This document shows, one piece after another, positions 12,499 through 26,300 of a stretch of 64,000 bases of DNA. A model generated the notes under the pieces. The model searched no databases. It had not been told where the DNA came from and saw only the letters and a program-made list of their open reading frames with translations. The position numbers were made by a program, and so were the translations under genes. Positions within the stretch are counted from its first letter, which is position 1, and every line of letters begins with the position of its first letter. The stretch covers positions 31,266,359 to 31,330,358 of the forward strand of contig NC_092694.1 of NCBI RefSeq assembly GCF_964275005.1, written 5' to 3'. Source of the stretch: Diadema setosum. Taxonomy: Eukaryota; Echinodermata; Echinoidea; Diadematoida; Diadematidae.

Positions 12499-12582
12499 AG
12501 ATCCTCCGGGAATTTACATCCATGATAGCCTGCGGGAATGAGATCCTCCGGGAATTTACATCCATGATAGCCTGCGGGAATG
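12499..12582. repeat. Two exact tandem copies of a 42-base unit
   Basis: The unit AGATCCTCCGGGAATTTACA... (12499-12540) is repeated identically at 12541-12582. No divergence is seen, so the duplication is recent, or this is a collapsed or expanded allele. Confidence 0.9.
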
Positions 12583-13074
12583 GAAAAAGCAGCAGTTGGG
12601 AGGGGATAGACGCAGGGAGAAGCGCAAGATGTTCTAATCCATGTGGAGCACCTCCTACAGTATAATAGGGCTAAACTAGACAATAATACGCTGTGATGCA
12701 AACTTCGTCATGTATATCTCAGAGGTTAGACCTATGAACTCCAAATCTGATTTAATGTTGTTATGATGCATGTGATTTCTCTAAAGGCACACCAATTTTG
12801 TCATTTAGTTTCTATGTTCTCATCAATACAACACATCTATATAATAGAAACTAGAATGGACCTAACGTTAGGGTTCTTTTTACTTGAACTAGATGTAGGA
12901 ATTAACAACTGCTAAGCTGTCTTTCATTATTGTGCCTAAATTTCTTGTCGAATTCGAGATTGTTTTATATCTAATCTAGATCTACATGGATTTTTTGGGA
13001 AGGCAAACAACGGTGCTCCATGAAAACAAATAACGCTGAGCCGTGATACCGTGGTGCCGTGGGAGAGGTTCTTT

Positions 13075-13275
13075 ATCCCGGATGTTCCTTAATCCGGAAA
13101 TAAACAGGGCCCGCTACTTCGAGCATTTGTGGCTTTAATCCGAAAAAACAGAAGAAAAGGGCCCATTAATTCAGTACTCCGAACGTTCGTTATTCTGAAG
13201 ATGAAATAAGGTTCGTTAATCTGAAAAGGGAATAGGGTTCGTTATTCCGAAAATTGAATAATCTTTCGGGAAGGG
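13075..13275. repeat. TTCGTTATTCCGAA-unit repeat, second copy
   Basis: Contains CTTAATCCGGAA, TTTAATCCGAAAAA, GTTCGTTATTCTGAAG and GTTCGTTATTCCGAAAA units, matching the family at 4060-4400. Unit order differs, as expected for a fast-evolving dispersed repeat. Confidence 0.6.
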
Positions 13276-13782
13276 GAGTCCTCGTTTCTGTCGAGTAAAA
13301 GTAAATGAGGATGGGAAAAGGCTGATCTATGAAGAAGTCTAGAGACTGAATTTCTTGTCAAATTCGAGTTTGTTTGTTTTTTTAATCTAATCTAGATCTA
13401 CATGGATTAGAGGAAAGATTTGTTGCAGAGACAGGTGACGAACTCTTCCAGTGTATCAAGTCATGTGTAGTTGCCTGTTTGTATCAAAGCGAAGGGCGGA
13501 CCTGTACTCTCTGCAAGTGTTATTATCACTTACTATACTTAACGGTTTTATGGAAAGACTTTCATGAGAAAACAGAAAGATATTTGGTTATTTAGTTAAG
13601 ATATTTGGGGCGGGGGTATCAACATTGTACAATAATATTGCGTTTCTCTAGTTCTCTCCTTTTTTCTTCTTTTTTTTCAGAACATGACTGTCTTTATGTT
13701 GTTTCTCAAGTGTATTACACACAAAAAACAACAACTGCAAATTTTAATTGAATAAGAATTGTCTTTTCGGCTTGCCTCGCAG

Positions 13783-13855
13783 CTAACTTATGCTTGGATG
13801 CTGTGGATGATGGTACCCGGAGCTCTGGCCATGGTACCCACCTACTGCGACGCTG
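13783..13855 (+). CDS. Exon 1 (as seen): signal peptide
   Basis: The acceptor ttgcctcgcag precedes the exon and gtaag follows it. In frame it reads LTYAWMLWMMVPGALA, then MVPTYCDAG. The hydrophobic core and ALA before the Met-Val-Pro suggest signal-peptidase cleavage after Ala. The exon ends in phase 1. Starting at the internal ATG (13798) would give an unusually short signal peptide, so the true start is probably in an upstream exon. An ACCATG followed by GTAACG near 12450 is one possibility but unproven. Confidence 0.6.
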
Positions 13856-14689
13856 GTAAGCCAAAGGAGCATTATCAGACCTTGATCGCAGCTTAATCGC
13901 CGCAATGAGTGCGCGTATCTCTGGCTTCAGTCCTGTCTGTTGCTGGATGATGTTTTCTTTTTTCCTTTTTTTTCCCCCTGTTTTTCTAGTTAATAGACCT
14001 ATTGATAGTTTCCTTGCGTAATAATTCACTTTGGTTAGATTATGTTCGACCCAAACTTCAGTAGCCCTCTACCATGGAATCTGCATGTCCCATACAATGT
14101 TTGTAAAAGATGAAATATAATTTTAAAGGGCTCTTTAAAACGATTTATTGAAAGGGAGGAAAACCCGATATCGCGCTGGGTGTGGGAACTAGTTTCACTG
14201 CTCATAGCGTCTAGAAGTGGCTAGAGGTTTTAAGATCGTGAAATAAATGAAAAACTGAACTGACTGAACTGAACTAAAACAACATGCACCCATTGATGAA
14301 CTCCCAAAAAGATCTTCTCGAAATGTTCATTTTACTGATCCTGAGGTTCACGTCTTCTACACACTTGATCCCACGCCAGATCAGTCTAAAAATGGCCCCG
14401 AATCACCGGCGCCCTACTACACGGGATGGTATAATTCGGATACTCCTTTAGACGGTACCGACAATGAAACCTTGGCGTCCGTGAAGTTGGTAAGCACCTG
14501 ATTTCAGAGCTTTGTTTATGTTGCGTTTGGTGTGTGCGTGTGTGCGTGTCTTCCACGTGCAGACTTCAAAGAATCTCACATTTTGGATATCTATTGGTAA
14601 AAAAGGACTTTGGTGTTTAAACTTTTTCGCTTATTGTCAACATAAATTGCTTTATTTGAATCACTTCAAGCTGTCGCTGATTACCATTT

Positions 14690-14728
<39 letters not shown>

Positions 14729-15352
14729 TTGATTAATTACGCTGTCTTCTTATACTTACTCGGAACTGGAGGGGGCATACTTTAAAACTTCATACCCATT
14801 TTAGTCGCGGAACAATGGGAATACAGTAAAATTACATTCTTGCGCATCTCGACTTACATGTATCACATACATTGGTGAATATCTTCTTCTTCTTCTTCTT
14901 CTTCTTCTTCTTCTTCTTCGTCTTGTTATTCTTTTTTTTTCTTTATCTTCTTCTTTCTTTCTTTCTTTCTTTTTTTTTTTTTTTTTTTTTTTGTTCAAAG
15001 CAGGTTTTGTTTCTTCAGCACCGGATATCGATTCCTGACATGGTTATCATGTTGCGTGTACTTAATAACTTTTACAAGAATATACTTCACTATGCTTCAC
15101 AGATTGATGCGGGCGTGTGCGACTCGCCGATCCGGACGGAATGCCGGGTGCGTATCTCACAGATAACTTCGGGAGCAGCAGGCCAAGATTTATCTCAAGA
15201 CTGCGGCAATGCATCGAGCGGGCTCGTGTGCGAGGATGCAGAGCAGGCGCCCGGAGAAGAGTGCTTCGACTACGAGATCAGATTTTGGTGTCCTCCGGCG
15301 ACAGGTGTGTCCATGGCATTTATTGGTGGCGTCCGTGGTGATGAGGATGCCG

Positions 15353-15384
<32 letters not shown>

Positions 15385-18300
15385 CGTCAATATTCTTATT
15401 GTTATTACAATGGAGCAGTTATAGGGCCGACTGAAGAGTCTGTTTGCAAAAACCGATAAGTCCATATTTGTCAAATGGAGATAGTTGCCATTAAAGGTCA
15501 AGAAAAATAAAGAGAATAAGAAATTTTTGCTTCTTTTGGCCATAACTTCAAAAATATACCTTAATATGTACTGTCCAATATATCATTTAAAAGGTATTAT
15601 TTGTACTTTATGACAGAGACCGTACTTCAAAATCTTCAAAAATGGAGTTATCGGTTTTTGCAAACAAACTCTGCAACTATTACTGTGAACATCGTTATTG
15701 CTGTGTTATCAGTTTTACTCTTTATCCCTTTCAGCGGCGAGGTGGCTCAGTGAGTATCGTACTTTTAATCGAATGTCTTAATTCAAGCGAGCCTTGTGTG
15801 TTATTATGTAGTCTAAAAGAGGCAAAATACTCTGTTTCTCGCATGAGATATAAAAACGGCGGTCCAGTGTATGAAAGAGTCACAACCCACGCACGTGAAA
15901 GAACCCTCTCCATTCATTCATCGTGAAGTGGTCCGCCCCAAGCACTCACAACTGAACCCCATGGAAGACCAGGTAGTGCAGCAGGCTGACTATGGGTTAT
16001 CCAGCCATAATATCGGACAGAAAAATGAAATCAAAACAAACAAACAAACCCTCCTGAAATCATCCAGTTCTGTTACAGTTTTACGCCCATAGGTGCTGTA
16101 GCCTAACATGTGCCTTTGTGGTTAACCTCGGAGTCGAGAGTATGCAATGCAGTGGGTTACGTAGCATAAAGGACAGAGTACTGATATCGTTGCTCTTGTC
16201 GTTGTTCTCAGAGACGTAATACAAGCCATTTACCTGTTCAAAGCAGCAATTATGTGTAGCTTCATTAGTACGACTCCGCGTATGATTTTGGCAGACGCTC
16301 TCCCAGCTCCGACTCTGCACTGGGAGTGGAACGGTCGGACCTCGGCGTCAGACAGGGCTCCAACTGACTGCACAGGCCGCAAGAAGATCACATCTACCAT
16401 TTATAGCAGCTCCGCCAAAGGTCCCGATGGAGTCCTCGACAACGTGACGAGAAGCTCGCTGATCCTGAACGAGGCGCATAACGCCTCGAGACACGTTTGC
16501 GTCACCCGTAACGACAGGACCGCCATGGTCGACCTGGGGAACTTTGCCGGTCTCTGCGTGACAGAACCGAGCTGTTGCACATCCGTAAGCTCGAATTGTA
16601 CCAATCTATTATGGGACTAATCCAAATGAGGGAAAAAAAGTAGAGAATAATGATTTGCAAATGGGAAATGGCATTCAACACAGACATACTAAAGCTTTTC
16701 GACATGCACTCATCAGAGTAAAATCGCATGAATGAACAGAAAGCCAGAAACGAAACAATATAAAGGAAGCGAAGGATTTGTAAATGGAAATTTTGAAATT
16801 GGAACATTCCGCTTGAGTATCTGGGAATGAGAAAGAAAAAAATAAACACTTGTAATTTCATGTGTTTGTAACTGTGTTTGTCTTTTGACGATAATGTGTG
16901 TCAGTGTTTTAGGATATGAAAATGACAGTAATAACACAAGTCATGTAGAATATGCGATGTCGTCTTGGACACACTTAAACAAAAAGTGTGAACTAAATCG
17001 GGCTTAATGTACAATACCTACAAGTGGATAATTATGGAACCCCCTTGGTTTGATCTTGTATTTTGGTTTTTGGGGGCCCTATGACACTTATTTAAAGAAA
17101 CGTGCGCTCCCCAGATTGTTGTGGTCTTTCATTACCTTGTTTATTGCTGTTGAATTAACATCTAAGTATTATTATGTTGATTACCATAGCGTAAATATTT
17201 CGCTTACAATGTATTGATATTTTGTACGACAGGTACGCAGAACACATCTCTTCTAAGTCATCAGGCGCATGTTCTGCAAAAATTCGAGACTTTTTTTCTT
17301 TCTTTCTGTGTATCATAACAGGGCCTCACCTTCAGTCTGTGGATGAACATCATCAGCGAGCCGACTGCTATTACGACTATTATTACTTCCGGTGGTCATA
17401 AACTGAAAAAGCGTGGATTTTTCCTGAGGAGTATGCATGTGTTTACTATCATATCAGTACACAGTTAAAATTAAGTTTCTTACTATTCTATATATTGGTG
17501 GAGTGTTCAATACATGACATTCACTGCAATAGTAAACCACAACGCCAGCATGTAATTGCCGTTGGACAGTTTCTGATGCCTTTGATGTCGTCACCATGTA
17601 CCTATTAATCTCGCAATATTCATTTCGTCTATTTAACTCAGACAAGGGGTCGTTGCTCTTCATACTCGGGCCAATATAGGTCTTAGTTAGAATCGTGTCC
17701 ATTGACATGACTGACGCCCTCTGATGTCCAAGGTGTTATGTAAACAAACATAGTGTGTGATGTTGTTTTTCTTGCATGAGATCAAGATTTCGCATCTGGT
17801 GGGGGAAATTGATTCATTCAACGAATCTAATCACCGATTAAAAGAGCGTCTCATCTTTCATCTAGCGAGAAAACTTGATCACCAGTTTGCATTAAACTGT
17901 ATTTCGTCGATATAACTCGATTGGGTTCTGTTCAAGCTTTGCTGGTGTGTTTAGTAGTGTGTTATGGTTGGCTGGTATATAGGCCTATAAGCACTCTAGA
18001 CTATCATACAAGAGATTCATTTAATTGTTCACTTAATAATCACATAGTGAACAGGGCGCAGAAATGTAGGATAACAAAAACACTTATAACATGAGAGGAA
18101 ATTGAGGGAAAACATGAACGTGACTAAAGCAGCAAATAACACCATTAAAAACAAATCATGGTGACTGAAATAACTACTCAAACAAAAAATCAGTCATGCT
18201 CAATAAAGATTCTCATAAAGATACTGGAAATACTGTAATCGGGGCGCTACAATTATCGTCAATTCGTCCTGAAAACAAAAACAATCATGGAAGCAAGATA

Positions 18301-20280
18301 AAAATTTGAGGTTCACACCTGAACCTTTACCCCCCCCCCCCTCCGAATAATATCTTGCTTTCATTTAATATGCCTTGTCCGCTTTGGACTACTTAACATA
18401 AAATGTAAGTCGGAATTTCGCAGATTTGGTATTTGTTGCATGTTCATCGTGTCACTGCCAGGGACATCAAGCCTGGTGGTAGTGTCGCTGCCCGGAAAGC
18501 AGTAGATGACAGGTTCGAGTCACATTGGCTCCTTTTTCCGACATGCTTGTTAATTTACAGATCAGCAGTTGCGACCTTAACAAATTTCATTAGTAGAGGG
18601 AGACAAATTGAAGAAACTCACACCTGAAAAACAATCATCTTCATCTAGTTCACTTTGATTGTTTACAGACTATAACCCATTCTCACCAACATGCAGCTAA
18701 GCAAGGCGAGCTTCTCCGCGTGGAAGTTAACTTTGATGGAAAGAGACTTTGGACGCCCAAGTTTGAGGAAGTTCCAGTGACTTACGGAAACTGGGCACAC
18801 TACACCATCACCTGGAACACCAATGAGAGAATCTTCTTCATCAACGGAGTAAATGTGTTCGACGACAACGAAATACCTGGCTCTCTTTCTGGCCAGGAAA
18901 GTGGTTACGAGTCGCTGACTGCATTCGGAGTTCTTTACCAAGTGTTCGACCCAGAAAGAATTCCAAACATGATGCTCAGTGATCTCAAGATATTTTACAC
19001 GGAATTCAACGAATCTCAGGTCGAAAAGCTATACCAGGAGGAGGTTGGCTGTAAGTATATTTGGTTGTCTCTTGAATGCACTAAAGCTTCTTCCATAATG
19101 ATCCGAGCCCGTAAAACATGTAAAGGAATGGGAGCAACCATATAATATTGCACAGGATATCTCCACTATTGTAACAAACACGCCTGCTGTATGTAACTAA
19201 GTACCTAAAATTGAAGAGTCTTTTCTTTATTTTCTATTTTGCAAATAAACACTTAAAGCATATTGGACATGGTCATAGTTAACCTTTCCAAGTTTTTGAG
19301 AATGGCGTTTAGTTTAATTTCCATAATCTTATTAAAGTCGTATTCAATGGGATATACGGTTTGAGGAGTAATGTTTATCCAGCATCTTCACACAAGCATG
19401 CATGCTTGGTTACTTTAAAAACAACAGCATTCTGTTATAAAATTTACCAACGGGAAAAACCTTTTTCTTTTTCCAGTTATCTATGGCAGCAGATCATTTT
19501 TTTTTTTTTTGGGGGGGGGGGGTTGGTAACAAGGTCAATGCCCCTTACCGATTTTTTTTTTGTTTTTTTCTTCTTCTTCTCTTGTTGACCAGCCAAAAAA
19601 AGTGGGGAGGGCTGCGCCCCCCCCCCCCCCCATCCCACCCGCCGGTCCTTCCCTGCGGAACAAGTCAGTAAAAAAGGCGTGGGAGAAAACAAAAAAGATA
19701 TGAAAACAGTAGACGACCCAGTTCATTATTATAATCGATTTTTAAACAACATCGCAATCGTCGTTTACAAAATGATACAGAGAAGCCATGTCGCATATAT
19801 GTGACAACAATTCAAGATATTTCCTCCCCCCCCCCCCCTCACTGCAGCACTCTCCGTCAGTTCCGAAGACAATGTCCGCATCCTGTACAATCGCCAGGTC
19901 AGTGACCCCTCTGACCCGAACCTCCTTGTTGAATGTCTGGCGAGGGGGCCGTCGCAGAACAACGAACCGACCATCAACTGGTACATACTGGATGAGGACG
20001 GTTTAACCTGGTTAGCGCTGAATCAATCCGCTTTTAACTACACGCGGTACGACAGCAGCGTGTCCAACAACTACAGAACACGATCTGCCGTTCAGCTGAT
20101 TCAGTATACCCGGAACCAATCAATTGTCTGTGAGGCGGTTGACAAATCAACGCTAGCGGCCCAGTCTGAAGGTGTCACAGCTACAGGTAGAGGATGATGA
20201 TGTTGAAATGATAAAGATTATTATTTTTATTATTATTATTATTATTATGATGATGATGGTGGTTATTATGATTATTATTA

Positions 20281-20320
<40 letters not shown>

Positions 20321-23300
20321 CATTATTTCCATCATAATCATTATAGTGATAACAATATATTGTAATTTAAATTTTCCATTTCGTAGTTTCTTCAAGAAAA
20401 TAGGACCTTTATATTGATGTGCGCAAAACAGGAGGCCTAATTTATTCACAATATTATGGGAAGAGGAACTCGTTTATCATGGTCATAGCGTAAATTAATC
20501 GGAACCGGAAATCTGACAATACAGTGGGGGAAAAGCATCTTGGAACTAATGGTAACATACATAAATTAAATAATAGGAGCAATGTATGGCCAACAATAAG
20601 TTGGGATAACGCCAAATTGGAAACAGGAAACCGATGACATAATGAATGCTAAGAAGGAGGTGTTTCGTAGGCCTACATGTCTTGGTTGGTATAATATGTG
20701 GTAGTCCTACACTATGTAGATCGAGGACGGACTGTATTATCACATCATCATTGATAGCCGCTGGTAGGCCCTGTTTTCAATCAACTCCCTAAAGGACACT
20801 GCCTCAAAATGTCATCTTGCCAAATTTAAACATTACGGGCCCACGGGAAAGAGAGAGATGGGAAGGAGTTGAGAGCCAAGGAATGTGGCACTTTACAACG
20901 GATTAAGAGCCCATACATAGTCACCATGAATGTTGCGTAACCATACTCTGCCCTTATCTCAATTTACATGCAAATTGCTTTTGCGACTTTCTTGCAGGTT
21001 ACTCGTATTCGTGGACCCAATGGTTCAGCACAGACAATCCAAATGGTACTGGTGACATCGAAAGTATCATTTCCCTGCATCAGGTAAGTGCAAATTATAC
21101 CAGGAAACACATGGGATGTTATAGTTTTGGTTGAGATTGGGCTTCAGGTTTTTTACTTTCTTGTAAGATAGAAATTAGAGAAATTACTTATTAGATATGA
21201 AAGAACATGTACCGACAATGTAGAAGAAGTTTATTGAATGAGAAGCGGACTTGAAATCGCCCAGATCTCCATGAACAAATCTGCCCTAATAAAAGATGAG
21301 TCCCGCCTTTTATTAGGACTTTGTTTTGGATATTGTCAGCCATTTCCAAACCGATTTTCATCAAATAAACTTCCTTCATATTGTATGTTCTTTCATATTT
21401 CATAATCAGTTTCTCATTATTTTACCCAAAAAAAAAAAAAAAATACAAAATTGAAGATCTATCTCAATCAAAATCTGCACCAGCCTTTAACAGTCCAGAT
21501 AGTATCCCATTCAAAAGACACACACGGAGTGAATAGACCTATATGCTGAAATTTTTGTTATACGCTAATTATTACTACACGAGAACCCCAAAAATATCAT
21601 TTCATTCGATTTTATCAAAAACTGAAAAAGCACTTAATTAGTGTATTAACATTATGCAGAAATAAGATGGTGCCAGACACACCTCGGAATGTGAGTGCCA
21701 GGTAAGAAAAAAAAAAAATAATGATGATAAATAAATGCTATTAATGATATGAAGATCAAAATACGAACAGGATGCAAGTTACGCCATTAAGGCAAGATTG
21801 GTATGATATTCGAATCATTGATCTAATATGCTGTAAAGAGAACCCGCTTCCGTTCACCAAGGAAACCTGCGAAGAGCCGACAGACATCGAGTGCCGAGCG
21901 AAGTACACTCAGGTTCCCGCCAATGCCACAATGCAACTTCTCGCTGTCGCTTGCACGTTAGAGGGCGGGCTTGCGTGCGTCAATTCCCAACAGAGCTCCG
22001 GTGATAATTTCACCTGTTTCGACTATGAAGTGCGACTACTGTGTCCACAAGGTAATTTTTTACATTGCGGTTCCTCGAATTGAGATGTTTACTCAGAATA
22101 TCAGACAGCTTTTGCAGATTACCGGGTTTTTTTGAGACACTTTCGAACATGTCTTAAAAATCGTACGTAATAATGATTTTTAAAAACCCACCGAAATAAC
22201 TTCATTTATGTCCAAAAAGATAAGCAACAGTTGACTGTCACTCAAAAACACTGTTTATGTCATGTTGATCTCTGATATTATATTAATTGTATAGTTTACG
22301 TAATTCGCGGTCATCATGCAAAGCAGACCACCAAAAGTTACTTCCTTGAAATTTTGATTCCGAGTAATAGCGATCGGATAATCAACATCGACCAGCTCCA
22401 CTATTGGGTCATAACTCTTTGCTACATCTTTGTCATTAAGGTGTCACATATTAACATGATAGCATGATTATCAAGTGTAAATCACCATCGTTGACATTGA
22501 TAGGATTCAAATTAAGATGAACAGAAAGTACAAGCATATTATCATGTTTTTATATCTAGTAAAGTCACGGACACTTGAATTATACAAAGAAGGCACAAAA
22601 TTGTGTAAAGTAAAGTGTCTGGATTATTAACAGAAGAATATCGCATTTTTGCTATGTTGAAATACTGGAAGTTTAGTATATTTACCATCAACACTTCAAA
22701 TCAAAGGGATTCTATTTTCTGCTTTTCTTTGTTTTGGGTTGTTTTGGTTTTTTTTTTTGTACTTTGAACCTTCCGATTTTCATGATACGCGCATGCTGCT
22801 GTGCTATGGTCTTTTATAATGGACCCATAGGCTTCAATTCAGCGATACTCTCTGGAGTTTGTGGTCAAACTGGTAGCAAAATAATTCGTGTGCACATTGA
22901 CATGTCTCATTGTGTGTGTGTGTGTGTTTGTGTGTGTGTGTGCGTGTGCGTGTGTCTGTGTATGTGTGTGTATGTTTGTCTGTGTGCTTGTTTCTAAACT
23001 CGTGCACAGAACCTTTGTACTGGACGGAATGGTTCGATGTGGACCAAGATGAGAGCGACGGACAAAATGAGGAATTTTCAACTCACCTTCAACTCGTGAG
23101 TGTTTTTTTTTAATCATAGCCAATAATTTTATGTTTAGATAGTTTTCCCTTTCTCGTATCCAATGTTAGTACATAATACTGTATACGTATATAATGCATA
23201 TAAGATTATATAACATTCTGTGAAGAGTTTGATCGAAAAACGGTTTAGACGCCTGAGCATTTTAGAGTAAGTCTAACATCAGAGAGAGCAAAATTAAGCC

Positions 23301-26300
23301 TTTTCAGTGATACATCACTTGTTACATAAGTAAAAATACTCTTGAATTTAATATGATCACAACTATCCCATGGTTATTTCCTCGTCTTATTTTGGTTTCT
23401 TTGTTTGTTTGTTTGTTTGTTTGTTTGTTTGTTTGTTTGTTTGTTTGTTTGTTTTTTTTTTGGGGGGGGGGGCAACTTTAATCTCAAATATATCAAATAT
23501 ATTATATAGAATCCAGAATGAACGTTTCATTTTATATTATATCCCCCCCCCCCCCAACAAAAAAGAAAAATCAATATGAGTCTGATTTTAACAAGATATT
23601 AATTGTTGCACTTGTAAACTGTTCGTCTTTTTGTTTTTGAAATCACGTTATTTCCTTTTCCCAATAGTCATTTTACCTGACTGATGAAAGAAAATGTCTA
23701 TTAAAAAAGACTTGCTTATATAGTGTAGTGGAATCATGGGCTATCCAGCCATCTTCTCAGATGAAAAATGAACAAAAAAAAACAAACAAACAAACAAACT
23801 TGTGATGCGACACATCTAATTTGCATAAATAAGTGAGTGTGACCTGTATCACCGTTCATACGAAGGTACACTTTGATTTCAGCCATGGACTATGTAAATT
23901 TCGCCTGCACTGCTATGCGTCACATACGGCTCAGGCCAAGACATCCAGTAGGCCTACTGAACGAAAGCTGACACGCGTTTTGCAAGCGCGCCCATTTCAA
24001 TCTTGTTTTAGTTCATAGACAATTGATTTAAACTGTGAATTTGATTGAAATTGTCTTTATGAATTTGGAACATTTTGTCTCACTAGCTTCAACTGCAGAC
24101 GTGTTTAATGTATACAAGCAATAACATAAACTGACGTGAGTGTCGTTAATCTTTATCTTCAGAGTAACACAACGCTATGCTCGGCTCCCCTCTTCGCCCA
24201 GTGTCGGGAAGTGGGGTCAAAGGTCATCTGGACGCCTACCGCAAATCGTCTCTCTTATCCTTACGTCTGTACGACCGACGGACTCGTGTGTCTTACGGCA
24301 GAAAACAGTGGTTGCCATGACTACGAGGTCCGCTATGCCTGTCCTTACAACGAAGGTGTGGATTTTTTTTTTCTCCTATGTATTAGTACAATGATTTACC
24401 CGGAGATTACATGAATAACAACATCTGTTCCTTGCAAGAGCTCATGAAGTACAAATTCTATTTTGATTATAGGGTATTCAAGGATAATGAATTTGTATTT
24501 CACAAAAGGAGCTACACACTAATGAGATGTAAGTCTTTACATTTCAGAAATGTAATTTCGGGGCTTGAACTGCAATTGCTTTGTAAACGATCAATTATGC
24601 TGTAAGAACTTTTCAGTGGGACATTATTTTCATGAAGCATTATTTTTGCTCTGACAAATTTGTCGGACAAATTTGCTCTCAGCCAATCAGATGCAAGGAT
24701 TTGATTAGCTTATAACAGTTTGACAGAAAAAAAATATCCGACACTACGCCTCATGAAATGCCCCCCCCCCCCCCGTGTACTACTCCTATATTATATTATG
24801 TATATTACAATTACATACATACATTACAACTACGTACATACAAATCGTGTATTGGTCTATTCCATGATTCATTATGTCCTATGCACATTATCTTTTGGTT
24901 CTCCATATCATTGTTGATATGGTTGTGGAGCAGTGAAGTCCTCCGGTGAATACTGGGATCTCAGCGGCCGAACCTCCGTCGACGGCCCTGACCCTGGCGA
25001 CTGCTCGACCCACACCACCAACATGGTATATTCTAACACAGGAAGAGCTAGCACGAGTAACCCCGGCTTGAGCTACACCGACGCCCCTGCGCAGGTTCAA
25101 CCTCTTATTACCACTAGAAATCAAGCTATTTCAATGACAGTGTTCCTCAGAAGGAGTATACAACTTCTATTCAAAACCGTTCTTTAACTTGATAGTCGTA
25201 TGAGTTTCTTTTTGTCTTATTTTCTTCGTCATTTTCGCATTTGTTTTTTTTTTATTCCTCGTCTTTTTTCACCTCTTTGTAGTTTTGAGTTTCGTTTTGT
25301 CTCAAGTTCTTCGTCATTTTCTCGCCTTTTTCATTACTCGCCTTGTTTTTACCACGTTTGTCATTCCTTTTTGTCTATTTCCTCTCACTTTTTTCTATTT
25401 TTATTTAAAAGTATGTTCTTCTCCATAGAATTAATATCGTCACTTTGGAAGGTTTTTCTCCTTCAGTATTTTCTTCTTGTTGTCTAATGTCTTCCCTGTC
25501 TTTAATGAACATGTCTATCACATGTCATTATTTCTGCCTTTCTGTCGATCCTCCATCCTGCCCATCATCCCAAACTTTTCCTTTCTTCTTACAAGAAGTT
25601 TTAGATATGCTTTTGAAAGGAGAGAACGAAGGAGGGTAAGTAGGAAGAATAAGGAAAATTATAGGACAACTGTAGGAAGGGAAGAAGGAATAAGAAATGA
25701 GAAGAGGAATCATAAATAGAAGGGAGGAGAGATACCACATTTCAACCATAAAAATGTCTTACCATCTGCATCTATCACCCTTTCTGCAAGGCAATGCATG
25801 GCGTGATACTCCTGAGATTACGTTCTTCACTGTTATGCATGCAGATGAGCCAGAAATGCGCCGTGAAAACCAGCGGCACGGCAGGCATCGACCTCGGAGA
25901 TTTCTCCGGCGAGTGTTTGTCGAAGATCGGCTGGTGTCGTGACGGCATGACTGTATCCATGTGGCTTCGGCAGTTCACCGATGCTAGCGGAGGAGACGTG
26001 GTGCTCTTCGGCAGTGGCGGGGAAAGAATCTCGGGCGATGCGTACGGCTACGACGCATCGAACGGATTCATCTTCTCTCAAATGAGTACGCAGGTGGGGT
26101 ATACACACTATGAAGTACGTCACTCTTTTTACCCACGCCGATGAAAATCGGCAGGGGGTCATGTAATTTCCTATTTGGCTTTTTTAATTATTATTTTTAC
26201 AGTTAATGCAGATATCGAACAAACTCCAGTTGGACCTATAACTGTGTTTTGAATACAACAGTTACAGGATAGAAGAAATTATTCATTTTTAGGGAAAACA

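Noticed and set aside
14872-14998. Poly-Phe and poly-Arg open frames over the TTC/T tract.
   Set aside because: Compositional artefact of a microsatellite. Only the downstream part from 15103 is coding.
20153-20449. Poly-Ile open frames on both strands after exon 7.
   Set aside because: ATT microsatellite. Only the region up to 20186 is exon.
23833-24018. 61-residue frame MSVTCITVHTKV before exon 11.
   Set aside because: No splice sites or domain. It sits in intron sequence between two well-supported exons.
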